Positions 1 to 9,684 are shown, numbered from the stretch's first letter. The stretch is 64,000 bases of DNA from Nitrosomonas aestuarii (GCF_003046585.1 NZ_QAAE01000004.1:1-64000); one strand, 5' to 3'. Notes: generated from the letters alone by a model not told the origin. Made by a program: numbers and translations.

Positions 1-140
1 TAGCTTTTTGACTCTCCCCCAAATTTTGATGTCAGTATTGTAGTAATTGCCGCCGTCAGCGTGGTCTTACCATGATCCACATGCCCAATTGTACCTACAT
101 TCACATGCGGCTTTGAACGCTCAAACTTGCTTTTTGCCAT
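1..140 (-). CDS. tuf: Elongation factor Tu, N-terminal part (runs off the window)
   Basis: EF-Tu is the GTPase that delivers aminoacyl-tRNA to the ribosomal A site. Only the first 46 codons are present; the gene continues past position 1. The start ATG is at 140-138. The visible protein begins [15 protein letters not shown] and carries the G1 P-loop GHVDHGKTT at about residues 19-27, diagnostic for EF-Tu. It is the last gene of a co-oriented tRNA-Tyr, tRNA-Gly, tRNA-Thr, tuf block, the order known from the E. coli tufB operon, so co-transcription with the tRNAs is likely (inference). Confidence 0.97.
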   Translation of the reverse strand, partial: MAKSKFERSKPHVNVGTIGHVDHGKTTLTAAITTILTSKFGGESKS

Positions 141-190
141 GACCTGCTCCTTCTCAGCTTACTATTTTAATCCAATATGTTTACTAACTC

Positions 191-265
<75 letters not shown>

Positions 266-303
266 AATCATTATCATCTAAGTTAAATACCCATAACCCC
301 AAT

Positions 304-377
304 TGGAGCGGGTGAAGGGAATCGAACCCTCATCGTAAGCTTGGAAGGCTTCTGCTCTACCATTGAGCTACACCCGC
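304..377 (-). tRNA. tRNA-Gly (TCC anticodon)
   Basis: A 74-nt cloverleaf on the minus strand with acceptor GCGGGTG/CACCCGC, anticodon loop CTTCCAA (anticodon TCC), T-loop TTCGATT and an encoded CCA. It sits between tRNA-Tyr and tRNA-Thr in the tuf operon. Confidence 0.96.
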
Positions 378-474
378 ACACATTCAAAAAGGAGCTAATT
401 CTAGCCACTAAAAATGTAAATGGCATGCAACTCCACTCTGTTCACTATCGCTTTTATCCTGCTTTTGATTCCCA

Positions 475-561
<87 letters not shown>

Positions 562-682
562 AAACGAAACCGGTGATTATGAATATATCCTGGCAATAAG
601 TCAAATACTTATTGTACACATTTAGCAGATTAAGCGCCGTGGTTTTGAAAATCACTTCGATGCCTAGATTTAATACACCTGA

Positions 683-1660
683 TTAACTGAGACGTATCCG
701 AGGATCAACCAAAGTGTATGAAATATCTGTCAAGATCAAACCCACTATATAGAGCAGTGACCCCAGAAAAACCATGGCTCTGACCACTGCAAAATCCTGC
801 GAATTTATGGCATCAATCGTATAGCTTCCCAACCCTGGTATTCCAAAAAAGGATTCGACAATCAAGCTGCCCAAAAACAATAATGGAACAATAACAACTG
901 CTCCCGTCAGTATCGGAATCAATGCATTCTTTAGCACATGTTTGAATAACACCAGATGTTCTGGCAATCCTTTTGCTCTTGCAGTACGCACGTATTCCTT
1001 TCCCATTTCTTCGAGAAAAATTGTTCGATACCATCGAGTATTTGCGCCCGCACTGCTAATAACACCAATAATCACTGGCAAAATCAGAAATTTGGTTGCA
1101 TCGAGTCCGGTAGAAAACCCAGAAATTGGGACTAAATGCCACAATTTACTTACCAGGAACTGCCCCCCAATGATATAAAAAAGACCGGATATTGACATTA
1201 AGGCAACACACAGAACCACGCCCCAAAAATCGATATAAGTTGAACGAAAGAAAACCATTATCAAGGCAAAGATAATATATGTAAATAACCCCAAAACAAA
1301 GACGGGGAGAGCGATTGCAAAGCTTGGCAGCATACGCGATCTAATTTCGTAACCTATATCACGCCCCTCATCTGAAATTCCGAAATCAAAAGCAAACATC
1401 GCAATCGATTTTTCAAAGAATATTGTATGTGTAAGTTTATCTAATCCGTCCTGCGCTTGGTCAAATAACAAAGGCTTATGATAACCGCGCTCAACTTTCC
1501 ATTTTTCAATTGCTTCCGGCGTTACATACTTAATACCAAGCTGCATGCGTGCCATATCATCAGGCGTATTCACCACAAAAAATAATGTGAATGTAAGTAG
1601 ATTTACGCCAACAAGAATCGGTACAGCGTAGAGAATGCGGCGAAAGATATAACTCAGCAT
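683..1660 (-). CDS. ABC transporter permease, DppB/OppB family
   Basis: Inner-membrane permease of a peptide/nickel-type ABC importer, 325 aa, the usual length for DppB-like proteins. It starts MLSYIFRRILYAVPILVGV, the family's first membrane helix, and has several more hydrophobic segments. The conserved cytoplasmic ATPase-contact loop reads EYVRTARAKGLPE at about residue 220, followed by the typical GLGSYTIDAI stretch and the terminal DPRIRLS. It lies 9 bp downstream of a family 5 solute-binding protein, so the two form an operon. No DppC-type second permease or ATPase follows; the next genes are tRNAs. Substrate unknown. Confidence 0.9.
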   Translation of the reverse strand: MLSYIFRRILYAVPILVGVNLLTFTLFFVVNTPDDMARMQLGIKYVTPEAIEKWKVERGYHKPLLFDQAQDGLDKLTHTIFFEKSIAMFAFDFGISDEGRDIGYEIRSRMLPSFAIALPVFVLGLFTYIIFALIMVFFRSTYIDFWGVVLCVALMSISGLFYIIGGQFLVSKLWHLVPISGFSTGLDATKFLILPVIIGVISSAGANTRWYRTIFLEEMGKEYVRTARAKGLPEHLVLFKHVLKNALIPILTGAVVIVPLLFLGSLIVESFFGIPGLGSYTIDAINSQDFAVVRAMVFLGSLLYIVGLILTDISYTLVDPRIRLS

Positions 1661-1669
1661 AAATGCAAC

Positions 1670-3901
1670 TTAACTCGACTTTGGCTGTAACTTTTTAATG
1701 CCCATACTACTTTCATGACGACGATAAACTGCAACTGCAGGTATTAAATTTATCACGATGATAACAAACGCAAGCACGAGAGGCCATAAAACCGGTTCAT
1801 TCCATTCCCGTCGCTTTTGCTCTCTTAGGTCCGAGTCAATGCGGTAGTACTTTACATTATTATTTGAAATTCGATTTGGTTTTACATTTTTATACCAGGC
1901 ATGATAAAGCCCATATTCCTTTGGATGATAACCCCACAACCAGGGTGCATCGAAACGCAATATTTCCACCATACGGTCAATGATCTCCTGGCGTCCGGGG
2001 CCATTATCCATATTCTTCATTTGCTCAAACAGCTGATCGTATACCGGATTGTCATAGTTAGCTGCATTATTTGCAGCATTTCCACTACTATTTCCAACTT
2101 TTCTTTGTGGCCCATACAGTAAAAATAGAAAATTTTCTGGGTCTGGATAATCCGCATGCCATCCCCATTCAAAAATCTGCGCATTCCCTTTTCGAATTTT
2201 ATCCTGAAAACGATTATAGTCTGTACTTCGTACAACCAATTGAATATTTAATTTCTGGAATTGTTTGCGCATCCAGTCAAGAAATGAACGATCTTCAGCA
2301 CTGCGTGCAGTTACATCAAAATACAAAACAAGTGGCACACCTGTTTCCTGGTCAATCCCGTTCGGATAACCCGCTTCAGCAAGCAAATGACGAGCAACTT
2401 GTATCGACTTACGCTGCGGACCATTGTTGATCCAATCGTAGACAACCGGATTTATCCCTTCCCGACCATGGCGAAAACCCGGCATTCCCGGCGCTATTGG
2501 GCCATGTGCCGGCAACCCCCGTCCATTGGCAAAAATTGATATATATTCCTCATAATCAACAGCAATGGATATCGCCTGCCTGAGTTTACGCGCAGAAACG
2601 CGTGTTTTCTCAGACGTACCCCCTACAGTTGGGTCTAACATATTGAAGCCGATATAAAAAGTAGAAACTGCCACGGTTGTCTCAAGGCGTATACCTTGCT
2701 CCGCCATAGCTTCGGTTACCGTTGCCTCACCCTGCCCTACTAATTGTACCGCCTGATCAAAGCTGTCGGAACCGATTCCGGATGCATCATAATATCCTTG
2801 TAAAAATTTGTTCCATCTAGGTATGCCTTCTCTTTCACGCGTATATACAATTTTGTCTATAAAAGGGATGGACTTGCCTGCATCTCTCAGCAACCCATTT
2901 TCATAATCAGCAGGCATGCCGTCTTCAGGATAGAATTCCCCGTGAAAATTTGGATTTTTTTCCAGTACCATGCGCAAATTTGGATTATTTTCGGTCAGCA
3001 TATATGGCCCTGTCCCGACAGGATACCAATCCAATGTAATATTTTTCTCAATTAAACCTTGTTGCGAATAAAATAAATCAGCTTCCCAAGGAATGGGAGC
3101 AAAAAAAGGCATCGCCAACCAATAAATAAATTGTGGATATTTTCCATTTATTTTTATTCGATACGTATAATCATCTACTACATCCACACCTTCAAGTGGA
3201 TACTTATTAAGATTTAAAAAATCCCCGCTTTCCTTAAATCCGCTCTGCACATTCCTTAGAACATTTGAATAATCGCGCAACCCTACAATATAATCTGCCA
3301 TTAGTCCGTAAATTGGTGAATGCAACTTAGGATGGGCCAGTCGCTTTATCTGATACGCATAATCATGCGCTGTTAATTCACGCGTTCCGGTTTCAGGAAA
3401 ATCAGATAATCGGTAAACAGCCGCAAGCGCCTCTTCGTTCAACTGGTGATATAACCATCCACTTTGCACATGTGTTGCAAATGCCGGATGCGGTTGATAA
3501 AAAATTCCCGGTTTAATAGAGATTTCATATTGCGTATAGGCAATAGCATCCGCGTCTACATCGTCCGGCAATGGGCAATCATGATGATCATAATAAGTAA
3601 TCACTGGCATTTCTACGGATGTATAAGGCATCAATGTAAAGGGTCGCTTTAAATAATGATATTGTAAGGGCGGTTGGTAGATCTGCGCCGTAAACTGTAT
3701 TTCGTTTGCGCTATATGATTGCACCGGATCGAGATGCTTGGGGCGTTCCGTAAAAACGTTATAAAGAATATTCTTGCCCGTATCTGAAGTTCGATATGGA
3801 TTATTCCAAACCATCTGACCACAAGCAGCCAACTGAATCAAAGCAGCAGATGTCAGGCAAAAAATTACTACCTTTATTTTGTTTTTACACAACTTCATCA
3901 T
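1670..3901 (-). CDS. Family 5 extracellular solute-binding lipoprotein with C-terminal membrane helix
   Basis: Periplasmic binding component of the oligopeptide/dipeptide-type importer. An upstream in-frame start at 3970 exists, but the tandem ATGs at 3901/3898 place a lipoprotein signal correctly: basic start, hydrophobic core, lipobox LAAC with Cys at residue 27. The roughly 743-residue protein is longer than typical family members (500-600 aa). It carries recognisable family 5 blocks such as YPVGTGPYML, RQAISIAVDYEEY and EWGWHADYPDPENFLF. Unusually, a hydrophobic helix (WPLVLAFVIIVINLIPAVAV) occurs near residues 705-725, followed by a basic tail, which predicts anchoring at both ends. It forms an operon with the downstream permease. 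Ligand not predictable. Confidence 0.88.
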   Translation of the reverse strand: MMKLCKNKIKVVIFCLTSAALIQLAACGQMVWNNPYRTSDTGKNILYNVFTERPKHLDPVQSYSANEIQFTAQIYQPPLQYHYLKRPFTLMPYTSVEMPVITYYDHHDCPLPDDVDADAIAYTQYEISIKPGIFYQPHPAFATHVQSGWLYHQLNEEALAAVYRLSDFPETGTRELTAHDYAYQIKRLAHPKLHSPIYGLMADYIVGLRDYSNVLRNVQSGFKESGDFLNLNKYPLEGVDVVDDYTYRIKINGKYPQFIYWLAMPFFAPIPWEADLFYSQQGLIEKNITLDWYPVGTGPYMLTENNPNLRMVLEKNPNFHGEFYPEDGMPADYENGLLRDAGKSIPFIDKIVYTREREGIPRWNKFLQGYYDASGIGSDSFDQAVQLVGQGEATVTEAMAEQGIRLETTVAVSTFYIGFNMLDPTVGGTSEKTRVSARKLRQAISIAVDYEEYISIFANGRGLPAHGPIAPGMPGFRHGREGINPVVYDWINNGPQRKSIQVARHLLAEAGYPNGIDQETGVPLVLYFDVTARSAEDRSFLDWMRKQFQKLNIQLVVRSTDYNRFQDKIRKGNAQIFEWGWHADYPDPENFLFLLYGPQRKVGNSSGNAANNAANYDNPVYDQLFEQMKNMDNGPGRQEIIDRMVEILRFDAPWLWGYHPKEYGLYHAWYKNVKPNRISNNNVKYYRIDSDLREQKRREWNEPVLWPLVLAFVIIVINLIPAVAVYRRHESSMGIKKLQPKSS

Positions 3902-4112
3902 GATAAAACTTTTTATTAAATGGTTTTCACGAAAATCAGAGTCCAAACAAACGAGAAAGAAGCAAATCACTTTTCATCTTTCATTCAGTGTATATAGTTT
4001 TCTGAAACCGAATCAATTTAAATTTTGAAATATTAAAATTCATTCGGCTCATTCAATTGGCTGATAGCTTCGGCTATAATTTACGATTACAAAAAAATTT
4101 ACAAGGAATTTT

Positions 4113-4898
4113 ATGGGATTTCTCAATAATAAACGCGTTCTCATTACCGGATTACTGAGCAATCGCTCAATTGCATATGGCATTGCCAAAGCCATGCAAC
4201 GTGAAGGCGCAACATTGGCCTTCACTTACCAAGGTGAAGAAGTTCGCGACAGAATTGAAAAATTAGCAAATGAACTTGGCAGCAATTTATTGTTTCGATG
4301 TGATGTTACCAGTGACAGCGAAATCACAAAATGTTTTGATGATTTACAGAATCATTGGGATAGTCTGGATTCCATTATCCATTCCATCGCTTTTGCACCA
4401 CGGGAAGCCCTCACAGGCGATTATCTGGAAAGTGTCAATCGCGAAGCTTTTCGTATCGCACATGATGTCAGTGCATATAGCTTTTCTGCGCTTGCAAAAG
4501 CAGGGTTACCCCTTATGCAAAATCGAAATGCTTCATTGCTGACACTCAGTTACTTGGGCGCAGTACGTGTCATGCCGAATTATAATGTCATGGGATTGGC
4601 AAAAGCTAGTCTTGAAGCCAATGTACGTTTTATGGCCTCGAGTTTGGGTCCCAAAGGAATTCGTGTTAATGCAATATCGGCAGGTCCCATCAAAACACTT
4701 GCAGCAGCCGGGATTGGAAATTTTGGTAAGTTATTAGGATACACCGAAAAAGTCTCACCTTTACGACGTAATGTCACAACCGAAGAAGTCGGCAACGTCG
4801 CGGCCTTCTTATGTAGCGATCTGGCAAGCGGAATTACAGGTGAAATAACTTATGTAGACGCCGGATTTAACACCGTGGCTTTTGATCTCAGTGATTAG
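4113..4898 (+). CDS. fabI: Enoyl-[acyl-carrier-protein] reductase (NADH), FabI
   Basis: Catalyses the last reduction of each type II fatty acid elongation cycle (trans-2-enoyl-ACP to acyl-ACP) in the cytoplasm. The 261-aa length matches FabI. The protein has the atypical SDR nucleotide motif [13 protein letters not shown] at residues 13-25 and the FabI catalytic pair in [21 protein letters not shown], with Tyr147, Tyr157 and Lys164 matching E. coli Tyr146/Tyr156/Lys163. A Shine-Dalgarno-like AAGGA precedes the ATG. It converges on ppiD with a shared terminator-like hairpin between the two. Confidence 0.97.
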   Translation: MGFLNNKRVLITGLLSNRSIAYGIAKAMQREGATLAFTYQGEEVRDRIEKLANELGSNLLFRCDVTSDSEITKCFDDLQNHWDSLDSIIHSIAFAPREALTGDYLESVNREAFRIAHDVSAYSFSALAKAGLPLMQNRNASLLTLSYLGAVRVMPNYNVMGLAKASLEANVRFMASSLGPKGIRVNAISAGPIKTLAAAGIGNFGKLLGYTEKVSPLRRNVTTEEVGNVAAFLCSDLASGITGEITYVDAGFNTVAFDLSD

Positions 4899-4914
4899 AA
4901 AAAAACTTCATATA

Positions 4915-4952
4915 ATTTTGCCACGTATCTTGGAAACGATACCTGGCAAAAT
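4915..4952. terminator. Bidirectional hairpin terminator between fabI and ppiD
   Basis: The arms ATTTTGCCA and TGGCAAAAT are extended by an inner GTATC/GATAC pairing, giving a stem of about 15 bp with a small bulge. A T-rich tail follows on the plus strand (ATATTTTC), and on the minus strand the reverse complement runs into a T-rich stretch upstream of the fabI stop. The position between convergent genes supports a terminator acting in both directions. Confidence 0.75.
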
Positions 4953-4956
4953 ATTT

Positions 4957-6837
4957 TCAGTAACTGTCGCGTTTAATGGTTACATCATAACGCTGTCTGA
5001 TGCCACCCAGATAAGAAGACATTTCTTCTTGCGTGATCATTTGTTGTAACTGGTGACTAAAATTCATACGTTTTTCTTTGTCCGTCATTTCAGGTTCAAT
5101 AACATCTGTTATACGTATCAGGCTATAGCCTCCCTGTGGATTTTTACCCCCCGTATAGGTCGGTAGCATATCGACGTCTGCTTGAAAAATTGTACGTATG
5201 ACTTCTTGACTCAAGCCTTGAGGTTGCATATACGACACTTGTTTGGATTCACCCCAATCAATTGCAACATCCTCTCCCGCCAGTAAGCTTTCAAGCTTTG
5301 CCTGACCTTCTTCAATCGCCATGTCTGCAGCTTTCTGTTTTTTAAGGCGACCGACAATCTCATCACGAACAATGGACAACGATTGCGCTGTTGCTTCCCG
5401 ATGCTCTAAAACTCGCGCGGACACCAGAGTATCAGGCATAACTTCGATAGCTTCGGTATTACGTTTATCGAAAAGTACATCGTCAGAAAAAATTGCGCTC
5501 AACAATTTTTCATTAGCCAAAATAGCGGGCTCTGTTGAATTTTTATCGACCCAGTCACTTTGTTGTATTGTCAATTCAAATTTTTCGGCTGCAGGCTGAA
5601 GACTGTCACTTTGTTCATAGACGGTATTGCTAAAATCTTCCGAAGCCTCGCCAAAAACACTGCTGACCATCTGCATCTTCAACTTTCTCTCAATCTGTTC
5701 ACGCACCTCATTCAAGTCAGCAATTTTTGCCTTCTTAATTTCATCCAGTTGGATAATATGAAAACCAAAATCAGTCTCCACCAATCCACGAATCTCGTCT
5801 GGCTGCATTTGAAAAATCTCGTCTTCAAAAGCCTTGACCATCACACCTCGCCCGAAAAAACCTAAGTCACCGCCTCGGCTTGCAGAACCTGGATCATCTG
5901 AAAAATTTTCAGCAAACTCCGAAAACTGTTCAGGACGCTGCAAAACTTGCTCCAGAATACCTTCTGCTTTCCCACGCACTGCCTGTTTTTCATCATCCGG
6001 CGCTGTTGATGCAACAGCTAATAAAATGTGACTTGCTTTTCGCTCTTCAGGCTGGCCAAATTCCGCTTGGTGTTCATCGTAATAATTCTGAATAGCATCG
6101 CCACTTACGGGTTCGTTTTCAGCCAGCGATTCAAGTGATAGTACTAAATATTCAACCCGCACACGCTCAGGTAGAAAAAATTCGGACTGGCGTGCATCAT
6201 AATAGTCTTTAATGTCGCTCTCGGCAGGCTCAATCTGCGACAGAAAATCCTCTGGCATGATCTGCGCTTGACTGATTTCTCTTTGCACTTCACTCAAATA
6301 CATGACCTTGCTGACAGCCGTGTCCGAAATGAAAGTGTTTTCACTATATCCATCGAGAAGCTGCTGCAAAAGTAGCTCCTGGCGCACACGTGACTCAAAG
6401 GCAACCGGGTTCAGTCCTTCATTACGTAAAAAAGCTTCATATTGCTTTTTTGAAAATTTATTATCCAACTGAAATTCCGGGATCTGACTGATTTCGTTAA
6501 CCAACTGCGAATCCAAGACAGTAAAGCCATTATTCACAGCTTCACGAAACAACAAACGTTGCTGAATCAAACGTTCGAGCACTGAATCTCTGAGTTCATA
6601 ACTATCCAGCATTACATTATCAAAATTACCGCCAAACATGGCGCGCAAGCGCGCCTGGTGATCCCGCAATGCCTGTTCAAACTCGCGACGTTGTATTTCC
6701 TCTCCATCGACCACAGCGACATAGCCTTCTCCGCTTTCACTGCGATAAGACTGAACACCCCAAAACATGAACGGCAATACCGCCAACAATAGAACAAACT
6801 GAACAATACGTTTTTTACGGTTTACAAAATCAAACAC
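4957..6837 (-). CDS. ppiD: Periplasmic folding chaperone / peptidyl-prolyl isomerase, PpiD-like
   Basis: Membrane-anchored periplasmic chaperone that assists outer-membrane and secreted proteins leaving the Sec translocon. The 626-aa protein has a short cytoplasmic start, one membrane helix (VQFVLLLAVLPFMFWGVQSY, residues 12-31), a SurA-type N-terminal chaperone region and one parvulin domain at about residues 265-365 (KASHILLAV, GGDLGFFGRG, FGFHIIQLDE). The length fits PpiD rather than SurA. It lies downstream of hupB with tRNA-Val and tRNA-Asp in between; hupB-ppiD adjacency is conserved in E. coli. Whether its parvulin domain is catalytically active cannot be told from sequence. Confidence 0.92.
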   Translation of the reverse strand: MFDFVNRKKRIVQFVLLLAVLPFMFWGVQSYRSESGEGYVAVVDGEEIQRREFEQALRDHQARLRAMFGGNFDNVMLDSYELRDSVLERLIQQRLLFREAVNNGFTVLDSQLVNEISQIPEFQLDNKFSKKQYEAFLRNEGLNPVAFESRVRQELLLQQLLDGYSENTFISDTAVSKVMYLSEVQREISQAQIMPEDFLSQIEPAESDIKDYYDARQSEFFLPERVRVEYLVLSLESLAENEPVSGDAIQNYYDEHQAEFGQPEERKASHILLAVASTAPDDEKQAVRGKAEGILEQVLQRPEQFSEFAENFSDDPGSASRGGDLGFFGRGVMVKAFEDEIFQMQPDEIRGLVETDFGFHIIQLDEIKKAKIADLNEVREQIERKLKMQMVSSVFGEASEDFSNTVYEQSDSLQPAAEKFELTIQQSDWVDKNSTEPAILANEKLLSAIFSDDVLFDKRNTEAIEVMPDTLVSARVLEHREATAQSLSIVRDEIVGRLKKQKAADMAIEEGQAKLESLLAGEDVAIDWGESKQVSYMQPQGLSQEVIRTIFQADVDMLPTYTGGKNPQGGYSLIRITDVIEPEMTDKEKRMNFSHQLQQMITQEEMSSYLGGIRQRYDVTIKRDSY

Positions 6838-6998
6838 TGTTATAAAAATCCGATATGATGAACGAATGAAAAATTTGGCTGGATAAAGTTCTCAGATTGC
6901 CTTAGATTGAAAACAACAGATCTGGCGCTAATGCTAAAAAAACACCTCAATCAAACCTGAAACTGGTTCTATGAGGCGCATTCATATAGAAGCATTCT

Positions 6999-7075
6999 TG
7001 GCGGAGTGGACGGGACTCGAACCCGCGACCCCCGGCGTGACAGGCCGGTATTCTAACCAACTGAACTACCACTCC
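6999..7075 (-). tRNA. tRNA-Asp (GTC anticodon)
   Basis: A 77-nt cloverleaf on the minus strand with acceptor GGAGTGG/CCACTCC, anticodon loop CTGTCAC (GTC), T-loop TTCGAGT and an encoded CCA. It lies between tRNA-Val and ppiD. Confidence 0.96.
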
Positions 7076-7101
7076 AAACATATCAACTTCTTTTTTTGTA
7101 C

Positions 7102-7177
7102 TGGTGGGTGCTGACGGGATCGAACCGCCGACATTCGCCTTGTAAGGGCGACGCTCTACCAGCTGAGCTAAGCACCC
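7102..7177 (-). tRNA. tRNA-Val (TAC anticodon)
   Basis: A 76-nt cloverleaf on the minus strand with acceptor GGGTGCT/AGCACCC, anticodon loop CTTACAA (TAC), T-loop TTCGATC and an encoded CCA. It begins 19 nt after the hupB stop and is probably in the same transcript. Confidence 0.96.
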
Positions 7178-7196
7178 CTCTCTTAAAGAAAGGCCG

Positions 7197-7469
7197 CTAG
7201 TTTACTGCATCTTTAAGTGCTTTACCAGCACTAAATTTAGGAACCTTCGCTGCCTTGATTTTGATGGCCGCACCTGTACGTGGATTTCGGCCAGTACGGG
7301 CCGCCCGCTTACCCACCTTAAAAGTTCCAAATCCGACTAAAGTAACAGTGTCATTATTTTTTAGTGCAGATGTTATTGCCGATAATGCACCATCTAATGC
7401 GCTACCAGCGGTAGCTTTTGTGATGTCAGCAGATTTCGCTATTGCTTCTACGAGTTCGGATTTGTTCAT
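7197..7469 (-). CDS. hupB: DNA-binding protein HU
   Basis: Nucleoid-associated protein that bends DNA without sequence specificity. The 90-aa length and the start [19 protein letters not shown] are typical. The DNA-binding arm has the HU signature [20 protein letters not shown] at residues 47-66, including the intercalating RNP. A good ribosome site (AAGGGG) precedes the ATG. In E. coli lon lies upstream of hupB; here the upstream neighbour on the same strand is gpsA, which ends 240 bp away, and lon is absent. The 7470-7708 gap is AT-rich, holds no gene, and presumably carries the hupB promoter. Confidence 0.97.
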   Translation of the reverse strand: MNKSELVEAIAKSADITKATAGSALDGALSAITSALKNNDTVTLVGFGTFKVGKRAARTGRNPRTGAAIKIKAAKVPKFSAGKALKDAVN

Positions 7470-7708
7470 ATAATTCCCCTTCTAAAGTTTATTGGTAATT
7501 AAATCACAAGCAATTACTGCACAAACGCACTTATATCAAGCCATCTGCACGAGGTCAAGAGATTACATCACTCTCACAAAAAAATAAATCCGCAGCCGTA
7601 GCCATATTGCATTGATACAGCAATCTTAGCGCCCGAAGCACTCTCAAATAAACAAGGAGATAGCACCATACGCAAATATTTTTTAATTTATGTAAAAAAA
7701 AGAGCCAT

Positions 7709-8698
7709 TTAATATATTTCTGCCTTTGGTTCCCGATTTAACAAATTCTCTACTGCCGCTCTTGCCGGCACATTTTCGTGTAAAATGCTGCAGACTGCCT
7801 CTGTTATCGGCATTCCCACGTTTAATTTTCTGCTTAATTGCAATACGGCCCTCGCTGTATAAACACCCTCCGCAACATGGCCTAGGGTATTTAAAATATC
7901 AGACAATGGCTTTCCCTCCGCCAGCAAAAGTCCAACACGCCGATTCCTGGATAAGTCGCCAGTACATGTCAACAATAAATCACCCACACCAGCCAGTCCC
8001 ATAAACGTTTCCATTTTTCCACCAAGTTCGAGCCCTAAACGTGTAATCTCCATTAAACCACGCGTAATGAGTGCAGCGCGAGCATTATGACCAAACCCCA
8101 TGCCATCGGATATCCCGGCAGCAATCGTAATGACATTTTTAATAGCGCCGCCAGTTTCCACACCTACAACATCCTGGCTTGTATAAATCCGTAAGTTTGT
8201 GCTGTGCAACTGGCTTGCAATGTCACGAGCAAAACAGTCATCTTCAGATGCCAGTGTCAGTGCAGTGGGCAGGCCTTGTGCCACTTCTTTAGCAAAACTC
8301 GGGCCCGAAATGACACCGCACGAAATATTACTTGGATATACTTCTTTAACAATCTGATGCGGCAATTTGGCGGCTTCCGATTCAAAACCTTTACATCCCC
8401 AGATAACAGGTACCTTCTTTTCGATTTTTGTGATGCTTTGTAAAGTCTCGCGAAAACCGGCTATTGGGACAACAATTAACGCAAGCTCTGCGGCCTCCAA
8501 AGCTTCATGTATCGATGCAGTAAGACGCAACGTCTCCGGTAATGGAAAGTCCGGAAAAAAACTTAAATTAATACGGTGGGAAATCAGCTCTGAAAAATGA
8601 TTTGAATCCTTTGTCCATAATGTAACCTGATGTCGGGCTGACAGGTTGATTGCCAGTGCTGTACCCCATGCACCGGCACCCAGAATGGCAATATTCAT
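7709..8698 (-). CDS. gpsA: Glycerol-3-phosphate dehydrogenase [NAD(P)+]
   Basis: Reduces dihydroxyacetone phosphate to sn-glycerol-3-phosphate for phospholipid synthesis. The start MNIAILGAGAWGTALAIN at 8698 was chosen over an ATG three codons upstream because its ATG overlaps the stop of the preceding SH3 gene (ATGA), a typical coupling. The 329-aa length matches the family. The Rossmann GAGAWG is at residues 7-12 and the substrate-domain motif GGAIKNVITIAAGISDG is present. It closes a rhodanese-grxC-secB-(SH3)-gpsA operon that parallels E. coli yibN-grxC-secB-gpsA. Confidence 0.97.
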   Translation of the reverse strand: MNIAILGAGAWGTALAINLSARHQVTLWTKDSNHFSELISHRINLSFFPDFPLPETLRLTASIHEALEAAELALIVVPIAGFRETLQSITKIEKKVPVIWGCKGFESEAAKLPHQIVKEVYPSNISCGVISGPSFAKEVAQGLPTALTLASEDDCFARDIASQLHSTNLRIYTSQDVVGVETGGAIKNVITIAAGISDGMGFGHNARAALITRGLMEITRLGLELGGKMETFMGLAGVGDLLLTCTGDLSRNRRVGLLLAEGKPLSDILNTLGHVAEGVYTARAVLQLSRKLNVGMPITEAVCSILHENVPARAAVENLLNREPKAEIY

Positions 8699-9222
8699 GC
8701 ACCCCAAACCTGATTAGTTTTGATGTAACCACTTTGTCCGTCTCGATGACGCACTTTTATCCATCCGGGTATATCGGAATTAAGCCATTCCATAACGACA
8801 CTTTTCTGAGCTTGAAAAACCAACTCGGAGGTCTCATCCGCCAATTGAAAAATATCGGCCACAGGAACCGTTACGATGACAAAACGCTGCTCGCTCAGCG
8901 CTTTCTTCTCCACCCAGGCTAGACCGCCGCTGCTATCACGCACCTTTGCCCAGCCTTCAACATTCACTACAGCTTCAACTGGCAAATTTGAGCTTGCAAC
9001 AAATAATTTACCGGACTTTACTGAGGGCGCGTCATACATAATGGTTGCATTCTCGGCAATTGAAAGAAAATCTATACCGGCAACTGACTTATGTGGCCAA
9101 ATAACCAGCATAACGATCAAAGAGATACCGAGAACAAAGTCACGAATATCAGATTCATCCATCAATCGAAGAATCCTGTCTCTTTTATTCTGCAAATATT
9201 TATGCATGTTTACTAACATCAT
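8695..9222 (-). CDS. Membrane-associated SH3-domain protein
   Basis: A 175-aa protein of unknown role. The N-terminal 30 residues are basic, followed by one hydrophobic helix (DFVLGISLIVMLVIWP, about residues 28-43), then two bacterial SH3-like repeats. The first is around MYDAPSVKSGKLFVASSNLPVEAV...GWAKVRDSSGGLAWV and the second ends in PGWIKVRHRDGQSGYIKTNQVWGA. The layout suggests a periplasmic protein held by a signal anchor, with SH3 domains that may contact peptidoglycan (inference). It begins 7 bp after secB and overlaps gpsA by 4 bp, so it is translated within that operon. The first methionine is ambiguous; ATGs at 9222, 9219 and 9207 are possible. Confidence 0.8.
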   Translation of the reverse strand: MMLVNMHKYLQNKRDRILRLMDESDIRDFVLGISLIVMLVIWPHKSVAGIDFLSIAENATIMYDAPSVKSGKLFVASSNLPVEAVVNVEGWAKVRDSSGGLAWVEKKALSEQRFVIVTVPVADIFQLADETSELVFQAQKSVVMEWLNSDIPGWIKVRHRDGQSGYIKTNQVWGA

Positions 9223-9228
9223 ATGGTT

Positions 9229-9684
9229 TTATTGCTTTGTTTCAGATGATTCTGATCCTGCCCGCTGCTCGCTTTGATAATAGATGGCTTCAAAATTGAC
9301 GGGATTCAGGATCACAGGTGGAAATCCGGCACGGGTTACCGTATCTGAAACGGTTTCTCTTAAATAAGGAAACAGAATATTAGGACAACCTATACCTAAA
9401 ACCGGTGCTATTTCTTTCTCAGGTACATTTCGTATTCTGAATATACCCGCTTGATGTACTTCTACCAGAAACATTACCTTATCTTTAACTTTGGCAGTGA
9501 CTGTCACCATTACCTGTACTTCATAGAGACCCTCGTCTATCGTCTGATTTTTTGTATTGAGCTGAAGATTAACCTGCGGCGCTTCACGCTCAAGAAAAAT
9601 ACCTGGCGCATTTGGTATTTCAAGTGACAAATCACTTACATAAATTTTTTCTATATTAAAAGCCGGCTGCTGTTGTTCACTCAT
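9229..9684 (-). CDS. secB: Protein-export chaperone SecB
   Basis: Tetrameric cytoplasmic chaperone that keeps precursors unfolded and hands them to SecA. The 151 aa match SecB closely: the family stretches IEKIYVSDLSLEIPNAP and CPNILFPYLRETVSDTVTRA, and the acidic C-terminal tail. It follows grxC by 43 bp in the same operon. Confidence 0.97.
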   Translation of the reverse strand: MSEQQQPAFNIEKIYVSDLSLEIPNAPGIFLEREAPQVNLQLNTKNQTIDEGLYEVQVMVTVTAKVKDKVMFLVEVHQAGIFRIRNVPEKEIAPVLGIGCPNILFPYLRETVSDTVTRAGFPPVILNPVNFEAIYYQSEQRAGSESSETKQ

